A stretch of DNA of 64,000 nt from Aquimarina agarilytica ZC1 (GCF_000255455.1 NZ_JH621251.1:1-64000); one strand, 5' to 3'. Counted from the first letter of the stretch, positions 28,899 through 39,185 are shown. Notes: generated from the letters alone by a model not told the origin. Made by a program: numbers and translations.

Positions 28899-28979
28899 AA
28901 TATATTGATTTACAATTTAGTTAAGAATGTTTTTTTTATTGTTTTTGCTCCTTCTGTAAATAAGAAAAATAAAAAAGCT

Positions 28980-29840
28980 TTAATTAAGCGCTGTTACTTG
29001 GTAGCCTTGTTTTTTTAATTGTTCCAATAATCCATCGTTACCATATAAATGTAACGCGCCGACCAATATAAGTTCCACTTCTTTTGAATCTACATAGCTT
29101 GGAATTTTTGCCAACCACTTGTCATTACGATCTTTTAACAAGGTTTTGTATACGCTTGGATATTCTTTTTGAGTTCTTAAAGCTTCTTTTGTTAAAACTG
29201 TTGTATTTCCACTCTTTAATGCTTCAATCATTCCATTAATCATGGTTTCTAGATTTTTTAAATCGTCACATGATTTCAATATCAAAGCATCTTCATTACC
29301 TTCGCCAGAAGTTAATAATGCTGTAATTTGCTCATCTGGAGTTTCAAAATATAATTTTTTCTTTTGAGCTGTAGTTGCTTTATCAAAATAAAATTGATCA
29401 ATTCCTCCGGGTTGGAAACCTAATTGCATTAACTTTTGCATGCTAATCATAGTTACAGCCATAAAGGGCTTAAATGTATGCACCATGCCTACGGGTATGT
29501 TCATGGTTTCACAAACTTTTTTGAACTCGGCATAAGTTTCGGGTTTTAATTTAGTTTCAAGTGTACTTCCGTCTGCATAAACACCCTGGGTCATCATTTT
29601 TTGAACAACCTCTGGATCTTTTAGCGCATCCATATCCGTTTCAAAAACCAAAGCGTCTGCTTTTTCAAAAGCTTGATCATAGGCTTTAGGAAGCGGAAAG
29701 TCTGTCGATCGTAACGCATGAATCGTTCCTCCCAAATATAATTTATTGTCCCCCTTACTTACTTCCCAAACATGGCTTTGCGCATGACCAGAAACTATAA
29801 GACTTAAAAATGTAATTGATGTTAAAATGAGTTTTTTCAT
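28980..29840 (-). CDS. TraB/GumN-family protein
   Basis: 286 aa with a signal peptide ending near S-G-H-A-Q. The TraB/GumN (Tiki-like) signature G-G-T-I-H-A-L at ~32-38 and the paired acidic motif F-E-T-D at ~66-69 are present. The second conserved half with V-G-A-L-H-L-Y-G-N-D-G-L near residue 262 completes the family's two GxxH motifs. Tiki proteins are metal-dependent proteases; activity in bacterial GumN is unproven. It starts 18 bp after the upstream gene of the GntR/ABC operon and may be its last gene. Confidence 0.88.
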   Translation of the reverse strand: MKKLILTSITFLSLIVSGHAQSHVWEVSKGDNKLYLGGTIHALRSTDFPLPKAYDQAFEKADALVFETDMDALKDPEVVQKMMTQGVYADGSTLETKLKPETYAEFKKVCETMNIPVGMVHTFKPFMAVTMISMQKLMQLGFQPGGIDQFYFDKATTAQKKKLYFETPDEQITALLTSGEGNEDALILKSCDDLKNLETMINGMIEALKSGNTTVLTKEALRTQKEYPSVYKTLLKDRNDKWLAKIPSYVDSKEVELILVGALHLYGNDGLLEQLKKQGYQVTALN

Positions 29841-29858
29841 GATTTGTGAGTTTTTAAA

Positions 29859-30515
29859 TTATTTATTGTAATTAACAAAGGCATTACCTGATTTAGTGAT
29901 AACATCTTTTTTGCTTATAATATTTTTCAAAAAAGTTCTACTATCACCACTTGCCTTAATTATTAGATTGTCAATATGCGAAGGCTCTCCATAATTAAAA
30001 TGCGATGTGTTTTTATCCGAAGTATGGTAAATTAAACTATCTACTTTATTTCCGTGTAAACAAAAATCACTTACCCCCTTGCCATTAGCCTTTAATGTTT
30101 TTAATTCATTTGCATGAATATAAATATTAGAATTTGTAAATTTTATTGACTTAAGTGTATCATAAAAAACAACTATTCGCTTATAACGATTAAGTTTTAT
30201 TAAATTTGCAGTCAGACTTTTATCAAAATCTAAATAAAGCGTATCATTAGTTATTCTTGATATAAACTTCCCTTTCATGTTATCTTTATATTTCATTAAG
30301 CTAGTTCCTTTTTGATAAAAACTTACCAAGCCTTGATTATTCCCATTAACTACTACGTGTGAAAAATGGTCATATTCATTTGTATAGTCATATTGTCCAA
30401 AACGAGAACTCTTGTCTATTTTTTCGTATGCAGATTTCAATACTACTTTTTCATATAGCAAAGCAGCACAAATAAATGCCGTCAAAATCAGTATTAATAG
30501 GTTACTTATTTTCAT
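29859..30515 (-). CDS. Membrane-anchored protein with possible GIN/adhesin-head-like beta domain
   Basis: 218 aa. One N-terminal hydrophobic segment (~5-22) anchors it. The rest is a series of short beta-strands with Asn/Ser/Lys-rich turns, e.g. F-S-H-V-V-V-N-G-N-N-Q-G, I-K-F-T-N-S-N-I-Y-I-H-A-N and G-D-S-R-T-F-L-K-N, resembling the DUF2807 'putative auto-transporter adhesin head' repeat fold. It overlaps the GntR gene by 14 bp (translational coupling), so it is part of the ABC operon. I cannot assign a function; a sensor or cargo of the ABC transporter is possible. Confidence 0.65.
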   Translation of the reverse strand: MKISNLLILILTAFICAALLYEKVVLKSAYEKIDKSSRFGQYDYTNEYDHFSHVVVNGNNQGLVSFYQKGTSLMKYKDNMKGKFISRITNDTLYLDFDKSLTANLIKLNRYKRIVVFYDTLKSIKFTNSNIYIHANELKTLKANGKGVSDFCLHGNKVDSLIYHTSDKNTSHFNYGEPSHIDNLIIKASGDSRTFLKNIISKKDVITKSGNAFVNYNK

Positions 30516-30888
30516 TCGCTTTATTCTTTAAATAATTTGTAAATCGCTCTTCAAATTGATTCATATCAATTTGTAATAATTCCATATTTTTAAACACATT
30601 AGGTAATACATGTTCTACAAATTGATTTCTTTTTATTTCCATAACTTTAGTTGTTGCTTTTTCTGAAACAAAATAGCCTAATCCCCTTTTAGTAAAAATA
30701 ATTTCATTTTGTTGCAACCATTCATAAGACCGTTGCACTGTATTTGGATTAACTTCTAATTTAACAGCCATATCACGTATGCTTGGAATTTTTTCTTCTT
30801 CTAAATATTCCTTTAAAAGAATTTTATCACAAATACTTTCGGCTATTTGCAAATAAATAGAGGTGTTTTTTTTGAATGGCGCACTCAT
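30502..30888 (-). CDS. GntR-family transcriptional regulator, YtrA subfamily
   Basis: 128 aa: an N-terminal winged helix (~10-78) with the GntR signature I-P-S-I-R-D-M-A-V-K-L-E-V-N-P-N-T-V-Q-R-S-Y-E-W-L, and a short (~45-aa) alpha-helical C-terminus, which is diagnostic of the YtrA subfamily. In Bacillus, YtrA represses an ABC operon induced by cell-wall antibiotics. It overlaps the permease gene by 4 bp and the downstream gene by 14 bp. A matching operator is present upstream of the operon (32543-32566), so autoregulation is likely. Confidence 0.93.
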   Translation of the reverse strand: MSAPFKKNTSIYLQIAESICDKILLKEYLEEEKIPSIRDMAVKLEVNPNTVQRSYEWLQQNEIIFTKRGLGYFVSEKATTKVMEIKRNQFVEHVLPNVFKNMELLQIDMNQFEERFTNYLKNKANENK

Positions 30889-31685
30889 ACCTCTTTCTCT
30901 TTTAATTTGAAATAATAAATAGCTAATGATAGTAACAGTATTGGCAATAGTATATAGGTCACAATTTCTGTTGGACTTAAACCAGTAGTCACTAAATAAT
31001 CTTCATACTTTTCAGACTCATTTTTAAAGAAAAAATCTGTAAACGGATATTGAAACCATGAACTTTTTGCTAGAATATCTTTAAAGAAAAGGTATTTTAA
31101 CAAAAAATTTAAAGCAAAAAAAATAGTAGGGTAAATCCAAATTTTAATTCTTTTATTTATACTTCCTTGACTCAAATCAAACATATAATAAATGCAGGAT
31201 ACATATGTTATAATTAAAAAAACTAACACTTCATTCTTATAATGTTCTATGGGTAAATACGTTTCAGGTAATAATAAATACTTATCTATACTGTAATTTT
31301 CTAACACATAAAATAATGCTATTTCCAAACCTTTAAAGGTTAATAACAGTACACTAAAGCTTACTATAACTACACAAATACTTTGAAAAAACCATTTTTC
31401 AAAATTTGAGTTTGGTAGCGTTAATAATGAAGCGATTTTTTCATCATCTTTAAAAGTTTGTTTAAACAATATATAGGCAAATAAATGTACCCCTCCAAAA
31501 ACCACCAAACCTAATACTGCCCACCTGAACACAAAATAAACTTCAGGTTCAAATACCGCGGTACTCATAATAAAAGAACTTATCAATACCAACAATCCGA
31601 AGCCTAATAACAAACTTTTCCCTTTTTCGTAATACAGTTGCCTAAAAAGATTTAAAAATCTTTTTAAATTAAATATATTGTTCAT
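30885..31685 (-). CDS. ABC-2-type permease-like membrane protein
   Basis: 266 aa with about six membrane helices (near 22-42, 50-72, 95-125, 155-175, 188-205, 238-258) and no soluble domain. The sequence is divergent; the call rests on topology and position, 10 bp after the ATPase gene and 4-bp-overlapping with the GntR gene. It would be the channel part of the ABC exporter or bacitracin-type resistance transporter. Confidence 0.75.
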   Translation of the reverse strand: MNNIFNLKRFLNLFRQLYYEKGKSLLLGFGLLVLISSFIMSTAVFEPEVYFVFRWAVLGLVVFGGVHLFAYILFKQTFKDDEKIASLLTLPNSNFEKWFFQSICVVIVSFSVLLLTFKGLEIALFYVLENYSIDKYLLLPETYLPIEHYKNEVLVFLIITYVSCIYYMFDLSQGSINKRIKIWIYPTIFFALNFLLKYLFFKDILAKSSWFQYPFTDFFFKNESEKYEDYLVTTGLSPTEIVTYILLPILLLSLAIYYFKLKEKEV

Positions 31686-31695
31686 TTTCTTTCTT

Positions 31696-32535
31696 TTAAT
31701 TTTTTAAACTTTTTTTAATCATATCCGGCGCTAAAAAGCAAGCATTGACTAGCTGCTCAATATCCAACTCTGTCTGAACTTGCTCGGTATTTTTTTCCAT
31801 TACTTTATAACCCCCAATGGTTTCTTCACACATAACTACATGATCCATATACACTGGCTTACTCGAATAAAAATTAAAAGCTACTTTATCAGTAATTTCA
31901 TATACACTTTGATTTACTAATAATTCATTTTTAGTAAGCACTAAAATATGATCAATTACTTGTTCTAAATCCCTTGCTTGGTGTGTCGAAATAATAATGG
32001 TTTTTTCATCATTCATAAACGAAGCTAAAATTTTTCTGAATTGATTTTTAGAAGGAATATCTAACCCATTTGTAGGCTCATCCATTAATATCAAGCTAGT
32101 ATTACAGGCCAATGCAAAAGCCAAATAAAACTTTTTTTGTTGCCCAAATGATAACTCATAAGGCTTTTCATTGTCGGCAATTGCAAAAGCTTTTAAATAA
32201 TGATTAAAGTCTGCATGAGAAAAATTAGGATAATACACGGAATAAATGGCTAAGAAATAATTCTTTTTAACTTTGGGTAGCTTTATACTATCGGGCACAA
32301 AAAACACATCCTTTAAAAATTGTGGGCGACGCTCCTTCGGTTTAAAATTATTTACCAGAAGCGCTCCCTTTTTAGGAAAATTAAGTCCGCATATAGCATT
32401 TAACAAAGTGGTTTTTCCACTCCCATTCTCGCCAAACAAACCATAAACCTTCCCCTTATCTAATTCAAAATTAAACTGCCGAAACAAAGGCTTATCTTTT
32501 TTATAATAAAAGTGATAATCTTTAAATGTGATCAT
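31696..32535 (-). CDS. ABC transporter ATP-binding protein
   Basis: 279 aa. Walker A G-E-N-G-S-G-K-T at 35-42, a signature L-S-F-G-Q-Q-K-K-F at ~138 (variant of LSGGQ), Walker B L-I-L-M-D-E-P-T-N-G-L-D at ~157-168, and the switch His in I-I-S-T-H-Q-A-R-D. A ~60-aa C-terminal extension follows. It is the first gene of a minus-strand operon: ATPase, permease, GntR regulator, anchored beta protein and perhaps TraB. This layout matches Bacillus ytr and related envelope-stress ABC systems. Confidence 0.93.
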   Translation of the reverse strand: MITFKDYHFYYKKDKPLFRQFNFELDKGKVYGLFGENGSGKTTLLNAICGLNFPKKGALLVNNFKPKERRPQFLKDVFFVPDSIKLPKVKKNYFLAIYSVYYPNFSHADFNHYLKAFAIADNEKPYELSFGQQKKFYLAFALACNTSLILMDEPTNGLDIPSKNQFRKILASFMNDEKTIIISTHQARDLEQVIDHILVLTKNELLVNQSVYEITDKVAFNFYSSKPVYMDHVVMCEETIGGYKVMEKNTEQVQTELDIEQLVNACFLAPDMIKKSLKN

Positions 32536-32542
32536 TTTTCTT

Positions 32543-32566
32543 AGTGTATTAGATTACTAGTACACT
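32543..32566 (-). promoter_or_regulatory. Predicted YtrA-type GntR operator
   Basis: A perfect inverted repeat AGTGTA-N12-TACACT lies 8 bp upstream of the ATPase start. The published YtrA operator in Bacillus is AGTGTA-13 bp-TACACT (recalled from memory), so half-sites are identical and the spacer is one base shorter. A partial -7 box (TTTATTTG, minus strand, 32568-32575) lies just upstream, placing the operator over the transcription start. Confidence 0.8.
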
Positions 32567-32575
32567 GCAAATAAA

Positions 32576-32946
32576 AAACAAATTACACTTATAACCAAAT
32601 AGTTGAACTATTTTTTTTATTGTGGACATAAAAATACCTTAAAGCAATTATACCACTTGAAACATGTGAAACTGACCAAAAAAACAAATCAATTTCTTTT
32701 GAAAGGATGAGTATAAGTATCGAAAATTTTTAAATATGTAGAATTAGAAGAGATTAATTTTATAAAATACAAACTAAAATGCACATTTAAAAGATTTTTT
32801 TAAACTCTTTAACGTTTTTTGGTGTTTTTTTAACTTTTATTTTAGAAATAACTGCTTTTTGTAAGTAAATTCGCTTGCGTAAATAACTAATAATCACAAA
32901 AAAAACATTTACAAAACCAATTTTAATACACTATATTTTTTTATTT
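32576..32946. other. Divergent promoter spacer
   Basis: About 370 bp of AT-rich DNA between the ABC operon and the 1,034-aa gene. It should contain the promoter of the plus-strand gene; I find no clear -7 box and no gene. Confidence 0.4.
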
Positions 32947-35900
32947 ATGAAACTAAACAACGTTAAAAAATCAATTTTTAAGCCCTACAGAGTAGTTCGA
33001 ATAATTCTAACATTACTCTTATTTCATTCTTTCACTTCTTTTTCTGCTAATGCTAAAAGTGAAAACCCCGAAAGTTCTAAAACATTTCACAAAATACCAA
33101 TTCATGCGGTTATTGCATTAAAATCTAACAATAGTAGGTATATTTCTTCAGAAAATGGAGTAAAACCTATTACAAGCAATAGAAACAAAATCGGTCATTG
33201 GGAAAAATTTAAAATAGTAAATGCTGGCAATGGAATGATTGCTCTAAAAGGAAATAATGGTCGATACATTTCCTCCGAAAATGGAAAAAAATTCATGACT
33301 GCCAACAGAAAATTTATAGGATGGTGGGAAAAATTCCGTATTATAAAATTAAGAGATGGTAATTATGCATTAAAAGGAACCAATGGAAGATTTGTTTCTT
33401 CTGAAAATGGAAAAAAACCTTTGACCTGTAATCGTAAACATATTGGTCCATGGGAAAAGTTCTCAATTAAAATAATACAAACCCCATATACCTCATTTGA
33501 TGTTATTACTAATGCTGGAAAAATAAAAAGCACCCAAGCCTTTTGTGGAGCCTTTCAACCTAATAAATTTATTGGAACAACTGCACAAACAAAAAAGGGT
33601 AATACTCCAATTTATCAATGGCAAGTAAAAACTGATATGGAAGGGCAGTGGCAAAATATTCATGGTGCTAATAACATTCATTATTTACCAGAATTTGCTC
33701 ATGTAGGATCAAAATGGTACCGAAGAGCTGCAAAAGCAAAAAATAGCCATAAATATCTTTATTCAAATGTAGTCGATATTCACGCTAGAGAAATTCCAGA
33801 TGCTGAAGTAAAAGTAACAAATATTGATTGTATTTCTGAAAAAGGAAAAATAACATTAAATTTTAAAGGTTTTTCAAATCGTACGCACCTACAATTTTCA
33901 ATTGACAATGGAGCTAATTTTATATCGGTATCAGATAAATTAGGTTCATATACTTTTGATAATTTAACCGAAGGGGAATACACAGTAATCACTAAATGGG
34001 GAGATAATAACTGTCCTGTATCATTAGGAACATATGTTATAAAAAACGAAAAAATTACTCTTGATCCCATTTTTGTTCAAAATCAAAGCATTTGTTTAGG
34101 TCAAACTACAAGTCTTACAGCAATTAGTGAAGGAAATATTTTATGGTCTACAGGAGAAACTACAAAAACAATTGAAGTGACCCCTAATCAAACAACCACT
34201 TACTCAGTAACAGCGACAAAAGGAAATTGCTCCCTTAGTGAAGAAGTTATTATTGATGTAAGTAATCCAACTGTAACTGTTGAAAATCAAGAAATTTGTT
34301 TAGGTGACACCACTACTTTAACTGCTATTGGTGAAGGAAATGTAGTATGGTCCACTGGAGAAACTACTCCTTCTATTGAAGTAAACCCTAATAAAACAAC
34401 TAACTATTCTGTAACATTGACTAATCAACAAGGATGTACTGCTACTGCAGAAGCTACTGTTAACGTAAATGTAGCTGATGTTACTATTGATGGCCCTATA
34501 GATATTACTATTTGCTTGGGTGAAGAAGTAGTTATTACAGCTACGGAAGCTGACACCTATGCTTGGTCTACTGGAGAAACTACCCAATCTATTACTGTTA
34601 GTCCTACCAAAGATGCTTGGATATTCCTTAATGCCACTAAAAATGGATGTGACGCTATTAGACAAGTAGTTGAAATTTTAGTAAGCAACCCAACTGTAAC
34701 TGTTGAAAATCAAGAAATTTGTAAAGGAGACTTTACTACACTAACTGCTATTGGTGAAGGAAGCGTACTTTGGTCTACTGGAGAAACTACTCCTTCTATT
34801 GAAGTAAGCCCTAATAAAACAACTAACTATTCTGTAACATTGACTAACCAACAAGGGTGTACTGCTACTGCTGAAGCTACTGTTAACGTAAATGTAGCTG
34901 ATGTTACTATTGATGGTCCTATAGATATTAATATTTGTTTGGGTGAAGAAGTAGTTATTACAGCTACGGAAGCTGACACCTATGCTTGGTCTACTGGAGA
35001 AACTACGCAATCTATTACTGTTAGTCCTACCAAAGATGCTTGGATATTCCTTAATGCCACTAAAAATGGATGTGACGCTATTAGACAAGTAGTTGAAATT
35101 TTAGTAAGCAACCCAACTGTAACTGTTGAAAATCAAGAAATTTGTAAAGGAGACTCTACTACACTAACTGCTATTGGTGAAGGAAGCGTACTTTGGTCTA
35201 CTGGAGAAACTACTCCTTCTATTGAAGTAAGCCCTAATAAAACAACTAACTATTCTGTAACATTGACTAACCAACAAGGGTGTACTGCTACTGCAGAAGC
35301 TACTGTTAACGTAAATGTAGCAGATGTTACTATTGATGGTCCTATAGATATTATTATTTGCTTGGGTGAAGAAGTAGTTATTACAGCTACGGAAGCTGAC
35401 ACCTATGCTTGGTCTACTGGAGAAACTACCCAATCTATTACTGTTAGTCCTACCAAAGATGCTTGGATATTCCTTAATGCCACTAAAAATGGATGTGACG
35501 CTATTAGACAAGTAGTTGAAATTTTAGTTGAAGATTCATTAAAAGATATCACCCTTACTCCAAATACAACTATTGAAGAAGGAGAATCTACAACACTTGA
35601 AGCTACAGGAGGAGATACATATTTATGGAATGACGGGGATACTAATAGTACTAAAATAGTTACTCCTACCGAAACAACTACCTACACTGTTACTATAACT
35701 AAAGGAAATTGTTCTGCTAATTATGATATTACTGTAAACGTAAGTGAAAAAATTGATCCTTGTACTAAAGAGGTATACCAGGTTACTGCATTCCCTAATC
35801 CAATTTCGGCTACAGGTGATTTAACTGTAAATATTTCTATCCAAGAAACACAAACTGTTAGTTATGCCTTTTATAAAATGGATGGTAATATAATTGGACC

Positions 35901-36051
35901 TTTAAAAGAAATACTTCTTAACAAAGGCTGTAATGAAATTTCTATAAACTTAGGAGAACATTGTAATTTTAAAGTTTCCGAAAACTATTTCTTAATAGTA
36001 AATGGAGCTGGTTGGTCTAAAAATATTCAAATAGTTACCTTACCACACTAA
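32947..36051 (+). CDS. T9SS-secreted protein with fascin-like beta-trefoil and Ig-like repeats
   Basis: 1,034 aa with a long signal peptide (cleavage near ~36). Residues ~50-180 hold three ~46-aa units of the form V/A-L-K-xx-N-x-R-Y-I-S-S-E-N-G ... G-xW-E-K-F-x-I, the fascin-like beta-trefoil signature. Then ~195-375 is a bacterial Ig/PKD-like region, followed by C-L-G-xx-T-x-L-T-A ... W-S-T-G-E-T-T modules including three 141-aa repeats (439-861). The C-terminus has F-P-N-P and ends I-Q-I-V-T-L-P-H, consistent with a T9SS sorting domain. Fascin-like trefoils in bacteria often act as carbohydrate-binding modules. No enzyme domain is visible, so it is a binding or structural protein. Confidence 0.85.
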   Translation: MKLNNVKKSIFKPYRVVRIILTLLLFHSFTSFSANAKSENPESSKTFHKIPIHAVIALKSNNSRYISSENGVKPITSNRNKIGHWEKFKIVNAGNGMIALKGNNGRYISSENGKKFMTANRKFIGWWEKFRIIKLRDGNYALKGTNGRFVSSENGKKPLTCNRKHIGPWEKFSIKIIQTPYTSFDVITNAGKIKSTQAFCGAFQPNKFIGTTAQTKKGNTPIYQWQVKTDMEGQWQNIHGANNIHYLPEFAHVGSKWYRRAAKAKNSHKYLYSNVVDIHAREIPDAEVKVTNIDCISEKGKITLNFKGFSNRTHLQFSIDNGANFISVSDKLGSYTFDNLTEGEYTVITKWGDNNCPVSLGTYVIKNEKITLDPIFVQNQSICLGQTTSLTAISEGNILWSTGETTKTIEVTPNQTTTYSVTATKGNCSLSEEVIIDVSNPTVTVENQEICLGDTTTLTAIGEGNVVWSTGETTPSIEVNPNKTTNYSVTLTNQQGCTATAEATVNVNVADVTIDGPIDITICLGEEVVITATEADTYAWSTGETTQSITVSPTKDAWIFLNATKNGCDAIRQVVEILVSNPTVTVENQEICKGDFTTLTAIGEGSVLWSTGETTPSIEVSPNKTTNYSVTLTNQQGCTATAEATVNVNVADVTIDGPIDINICLGEEVVITATEADTYAWSTGETTQSITVSPTKDAWIFLNATKNGCDAIRQVVEILVSNPTVTVENQEICKGDSTTLTAIGEGSVLWSTGETTPSIEVSPNKTTNYSVTLTNQQGCTATAEATVNVNVADVTIDGPIDIIICLGEEVVITATEADTYAWSTGETTQSITVSPTKDAWIFLNATKNGCDAIRQVVEILVEDSLKDITLTPNTTIEEGESTTLEATGGDTYLWNDGDTNSTKIVTPTETTTYTVTITKGNCSANYDITVNVSEKIDPCTKEVYQVTAFPNPISATGDLTVNISIQETQTVSYAFYKMDGNIIGPLKEILLNKGCNEISINLGEHCNFKVSENYFLIVNGAGWSKNIQIVTLPH
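34261..35529 (+). repeat. Three tandem 423-bp repeats in the fascin-like gene
   Basis: Units at 34261-34683, 34684-35106 and 35107-35529 encode 141 aa each, starting S-N-P-T-V-T-V-E-N-Q-E-I-C. They are nearly identical at the DNA level, including synonymous positions, so duplication or gene conversion is recent. Confidence 0.95.
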
Positions 36052-36080
36052 AAGAGTAAAACTTTAATATAAAAAAAGAA

Positions 36081-36112
36081 AAAGAGGCTGTCTGAAAAGG
36101 CAGTCTTTTTTA
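36081..36112 (+). terminator. Rho-independent terminator after the fascin-like gene
   Basis: The stem GGCTGTC/GGCAGTC (with G-U pairs) with a GAAA-type loop is followed by T6, 30 bp past the stop codon. Confidence 0.75.
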
Positions 36113-36150
36113 TTTACACAGTTTTTAACGTTAGCATTCCTACTAAAAAT

Positions 36151-36355
36151 GTTTTACGATTTGCGGATAAATATTTCGTATGCATATGTTGAATTATTTT
36201 TTACTAGTTAAAGACAGGACTGCACTATAGTGATGAGCCCGTTGATGCTTGAAGGGAGAGAAAAATAGCCTTAGTTATTGTTTCAATTTTTTAACGTATG
36301 AATTGTAAAAAAGAAACAAGATATATGCGAAATATTTATCCAAAAATCGTATAAC
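36151..36355. mobile_element. MITE-like element, ~205 bp with ~40-bp imperfect inverted repeats
   Basis: Left arm 36151-36191 and right arm 36317-36355 are imperfect inverted repeats; both contain GGATAAATATTTCG flanked by ACGATTT. The interior (~125 bp, including a CACTATAGTG palindrome at 36221-36230) has no coding potential. It lies between two terminators. No target-site duplication can be picked out with confidence. Confidence 0.6.
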
Positions 36356-36379
36356 TTTATACTTGAATTTAAGCACAAA

Positions 36380-36410
36380 AAAAGGTTATAAAATCAAATT
36401 ATAACCTTTT
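36380..36410 (-). terminator. Rho-independent terminator of ABC-F gene
   Basis: An 11-bp stem (36380-36390 with 36400-36410, core GGTTATA/TATAACC) followed on the minus strand by T-run (A-run at 36376-36383), 32 bp past the ABC-F stop. Confidence 0.85.
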
Positions 36411-36441
36411 AATACTTATTGAGTATGTATAACTGATTTTA

Positions 36442-38139
<1,698 letters not shown>

Positions 38140-38152
38140 CTATCTCAAATAA

Positions 38153-38186
38153 AAAAAGTGAGACTAATTAAATTAATCCCACTTTT
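38153..38186 (-). terminator. Rho-independent terminator of coiled-coil protein gene
   Basis: A long imperfect stem (AAAAAGTG...CACTTTTT arms around AATTAATT-type interior) 30 bp past the stop of the minus-strand gene; A/T runs on both sides. Confidence 0.75.
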
Positions 38187-38215
38187 TCATTTTAAACAAA
38201 GTTGTATTTGAAATA

Positions 38216-38884
38216 CTAATTTTTTTTCATCAACTTATTTAATTTCAATTCATTCTTTCTTATACTCTCTTTTATCTGCTCTATTTTTAATTCTTGCTTT
38301 TTTATTTTAAGGTCTGATAATTTATGTTTTTGGCTTTTTAATTTTGATTGAACTTTTTTTAATTTAGCCTCTAATTTAGCGCCTACATTTTCTTTAGCTG
38401 CAATTGATTTTGCTATAGCCTCCCTTTTTTTCTTAAGTTTTTCTGCTTTAGCTAGCTCTTTCGCCTTTTTCTTTTCTGCTTTCTCATATTTCTTTTTTAA
38501 ATTTTCTTCTTCCTTAAGCTTCTTTTCTTCTATTTTTTCAACTTCAAGTTTTTCCGCAGCTTTTTTTTCAACTTCCAGCTCCTCTTTCTCCTTCGCTAGC
38601 CTTACTTTTTCTTCTTCTTCTATTTTTTTTGCTTTTAACTCTTCTTCTTTTAATTTAGCCGCTTTTAACTCCTCATTCTTAACATTTTCAAGTTGTTCAA
38701 CTCCACTTTCTAATTCAATATTTTTAATTTCTTCGATGATTTTTTCGTCCACTTTTAATGGGATTTGCCTCAAAGTTCCAACGGATTTAACTGTATCTAA
38801 AGCTTTTGTTTCAATAGGTTGTTCTTGAGCATATGACACATTAATTGCAAAAATTGTCACTAAACCTAGTATTGCTTTTCTCAT
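38216..38884 (-). CDS. Secreted Lys/Glu-rich coiled-coil protein
   Basis: 222 aa. A signal peptide (to V-S-Y-A-Q, ~20) is followed by a short linker (~21-60) and then one almost uninterrupted charged helix (~60-222) made of K, E, A and L in heptad-like order, such as E-E-E-L-K-A-K-K-I-E-E-E-E-K-V and K-A-K-E-L-A-K-A-E-K-L-K-K-K. It predicts a long periplasmic coiled coil with no catalytic residues. No family recognised. It may act as a spacer or scaffold in the envelope. Its own terminator suggests separate transcription. Confidence 0.75.
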   Translation of the reverse strand: MRKAILGLVTIFAINVSYAQEQPIETKALDTVKSVGTLRQIPLKVDEKIIEEIKNIELESGVEQLENVKNEELKAAKLKEEELKAKKIEEEEKVRLAKEKEELEVEKKAAEKLEVEKIEEKKLKEEENLKKKYEKAEKKKAKELAKAEKLKKKREAIAKSIAAKENVGAKLEAKLKKVQSKLKSQKHKLSDLKIKKQELKIEQIKESIRKNELKLNKLMKKN

Positions 38885-39180
38885 AATAATTAAAGTTATT
38901 TAGTTTTATTAATCGAACTTGTTAATTAGTTCAACATCTTTTTTTTCAAAAATCAGACCAAACTTACTCGTTTGTCTTCCAATAAAAAGAAGAAAAAGTT
39001 AAAAAAAAGCCTTTTTATTTAATTCAACTACAAAAACACTTCATCTTTTTTCTATCAAAATAAAAACATAAAACACTAACTAACAAACGATTAAAAACAA
39101 AAACCTACACCTATTTCAAGCTCAAATTTTAAAAAAAATCACTCCTATTTTTAATATAATAAATGTTAAAAAAATTAAAA
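38885..39180. other. Very AT-rich spacer
   Basis: Divergent region between the coiled-coil gene (minus) and padR (plus). No ORF or repeat; no clear minus-strand -7 box found. Confidence 0.4.
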
Positions 39181-39185
39181 ATATA

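Noticed and set aside
28980-32535. Defence or toxin-antitoxin island
   Set aside because: Small overlapping genes raised the idea, but the domains are ABC transporter, YtrA-type GntR and envelope proteins; no nuclease, toxin or NTPase effector is present.
34318-35511. Three 115-aa minus-strand open frames
   Set aside because: Spaced exactly 423 bp, antisense to the fascin-like gene repeats; low-complexity Ser/Tyr-rich translations without start signals.
32947-36051. Glycoside hydrolase with CBM
   Set aside because: Only binding-type and Ig-like modules are visible; no catalytic motif in 1,034 residues.
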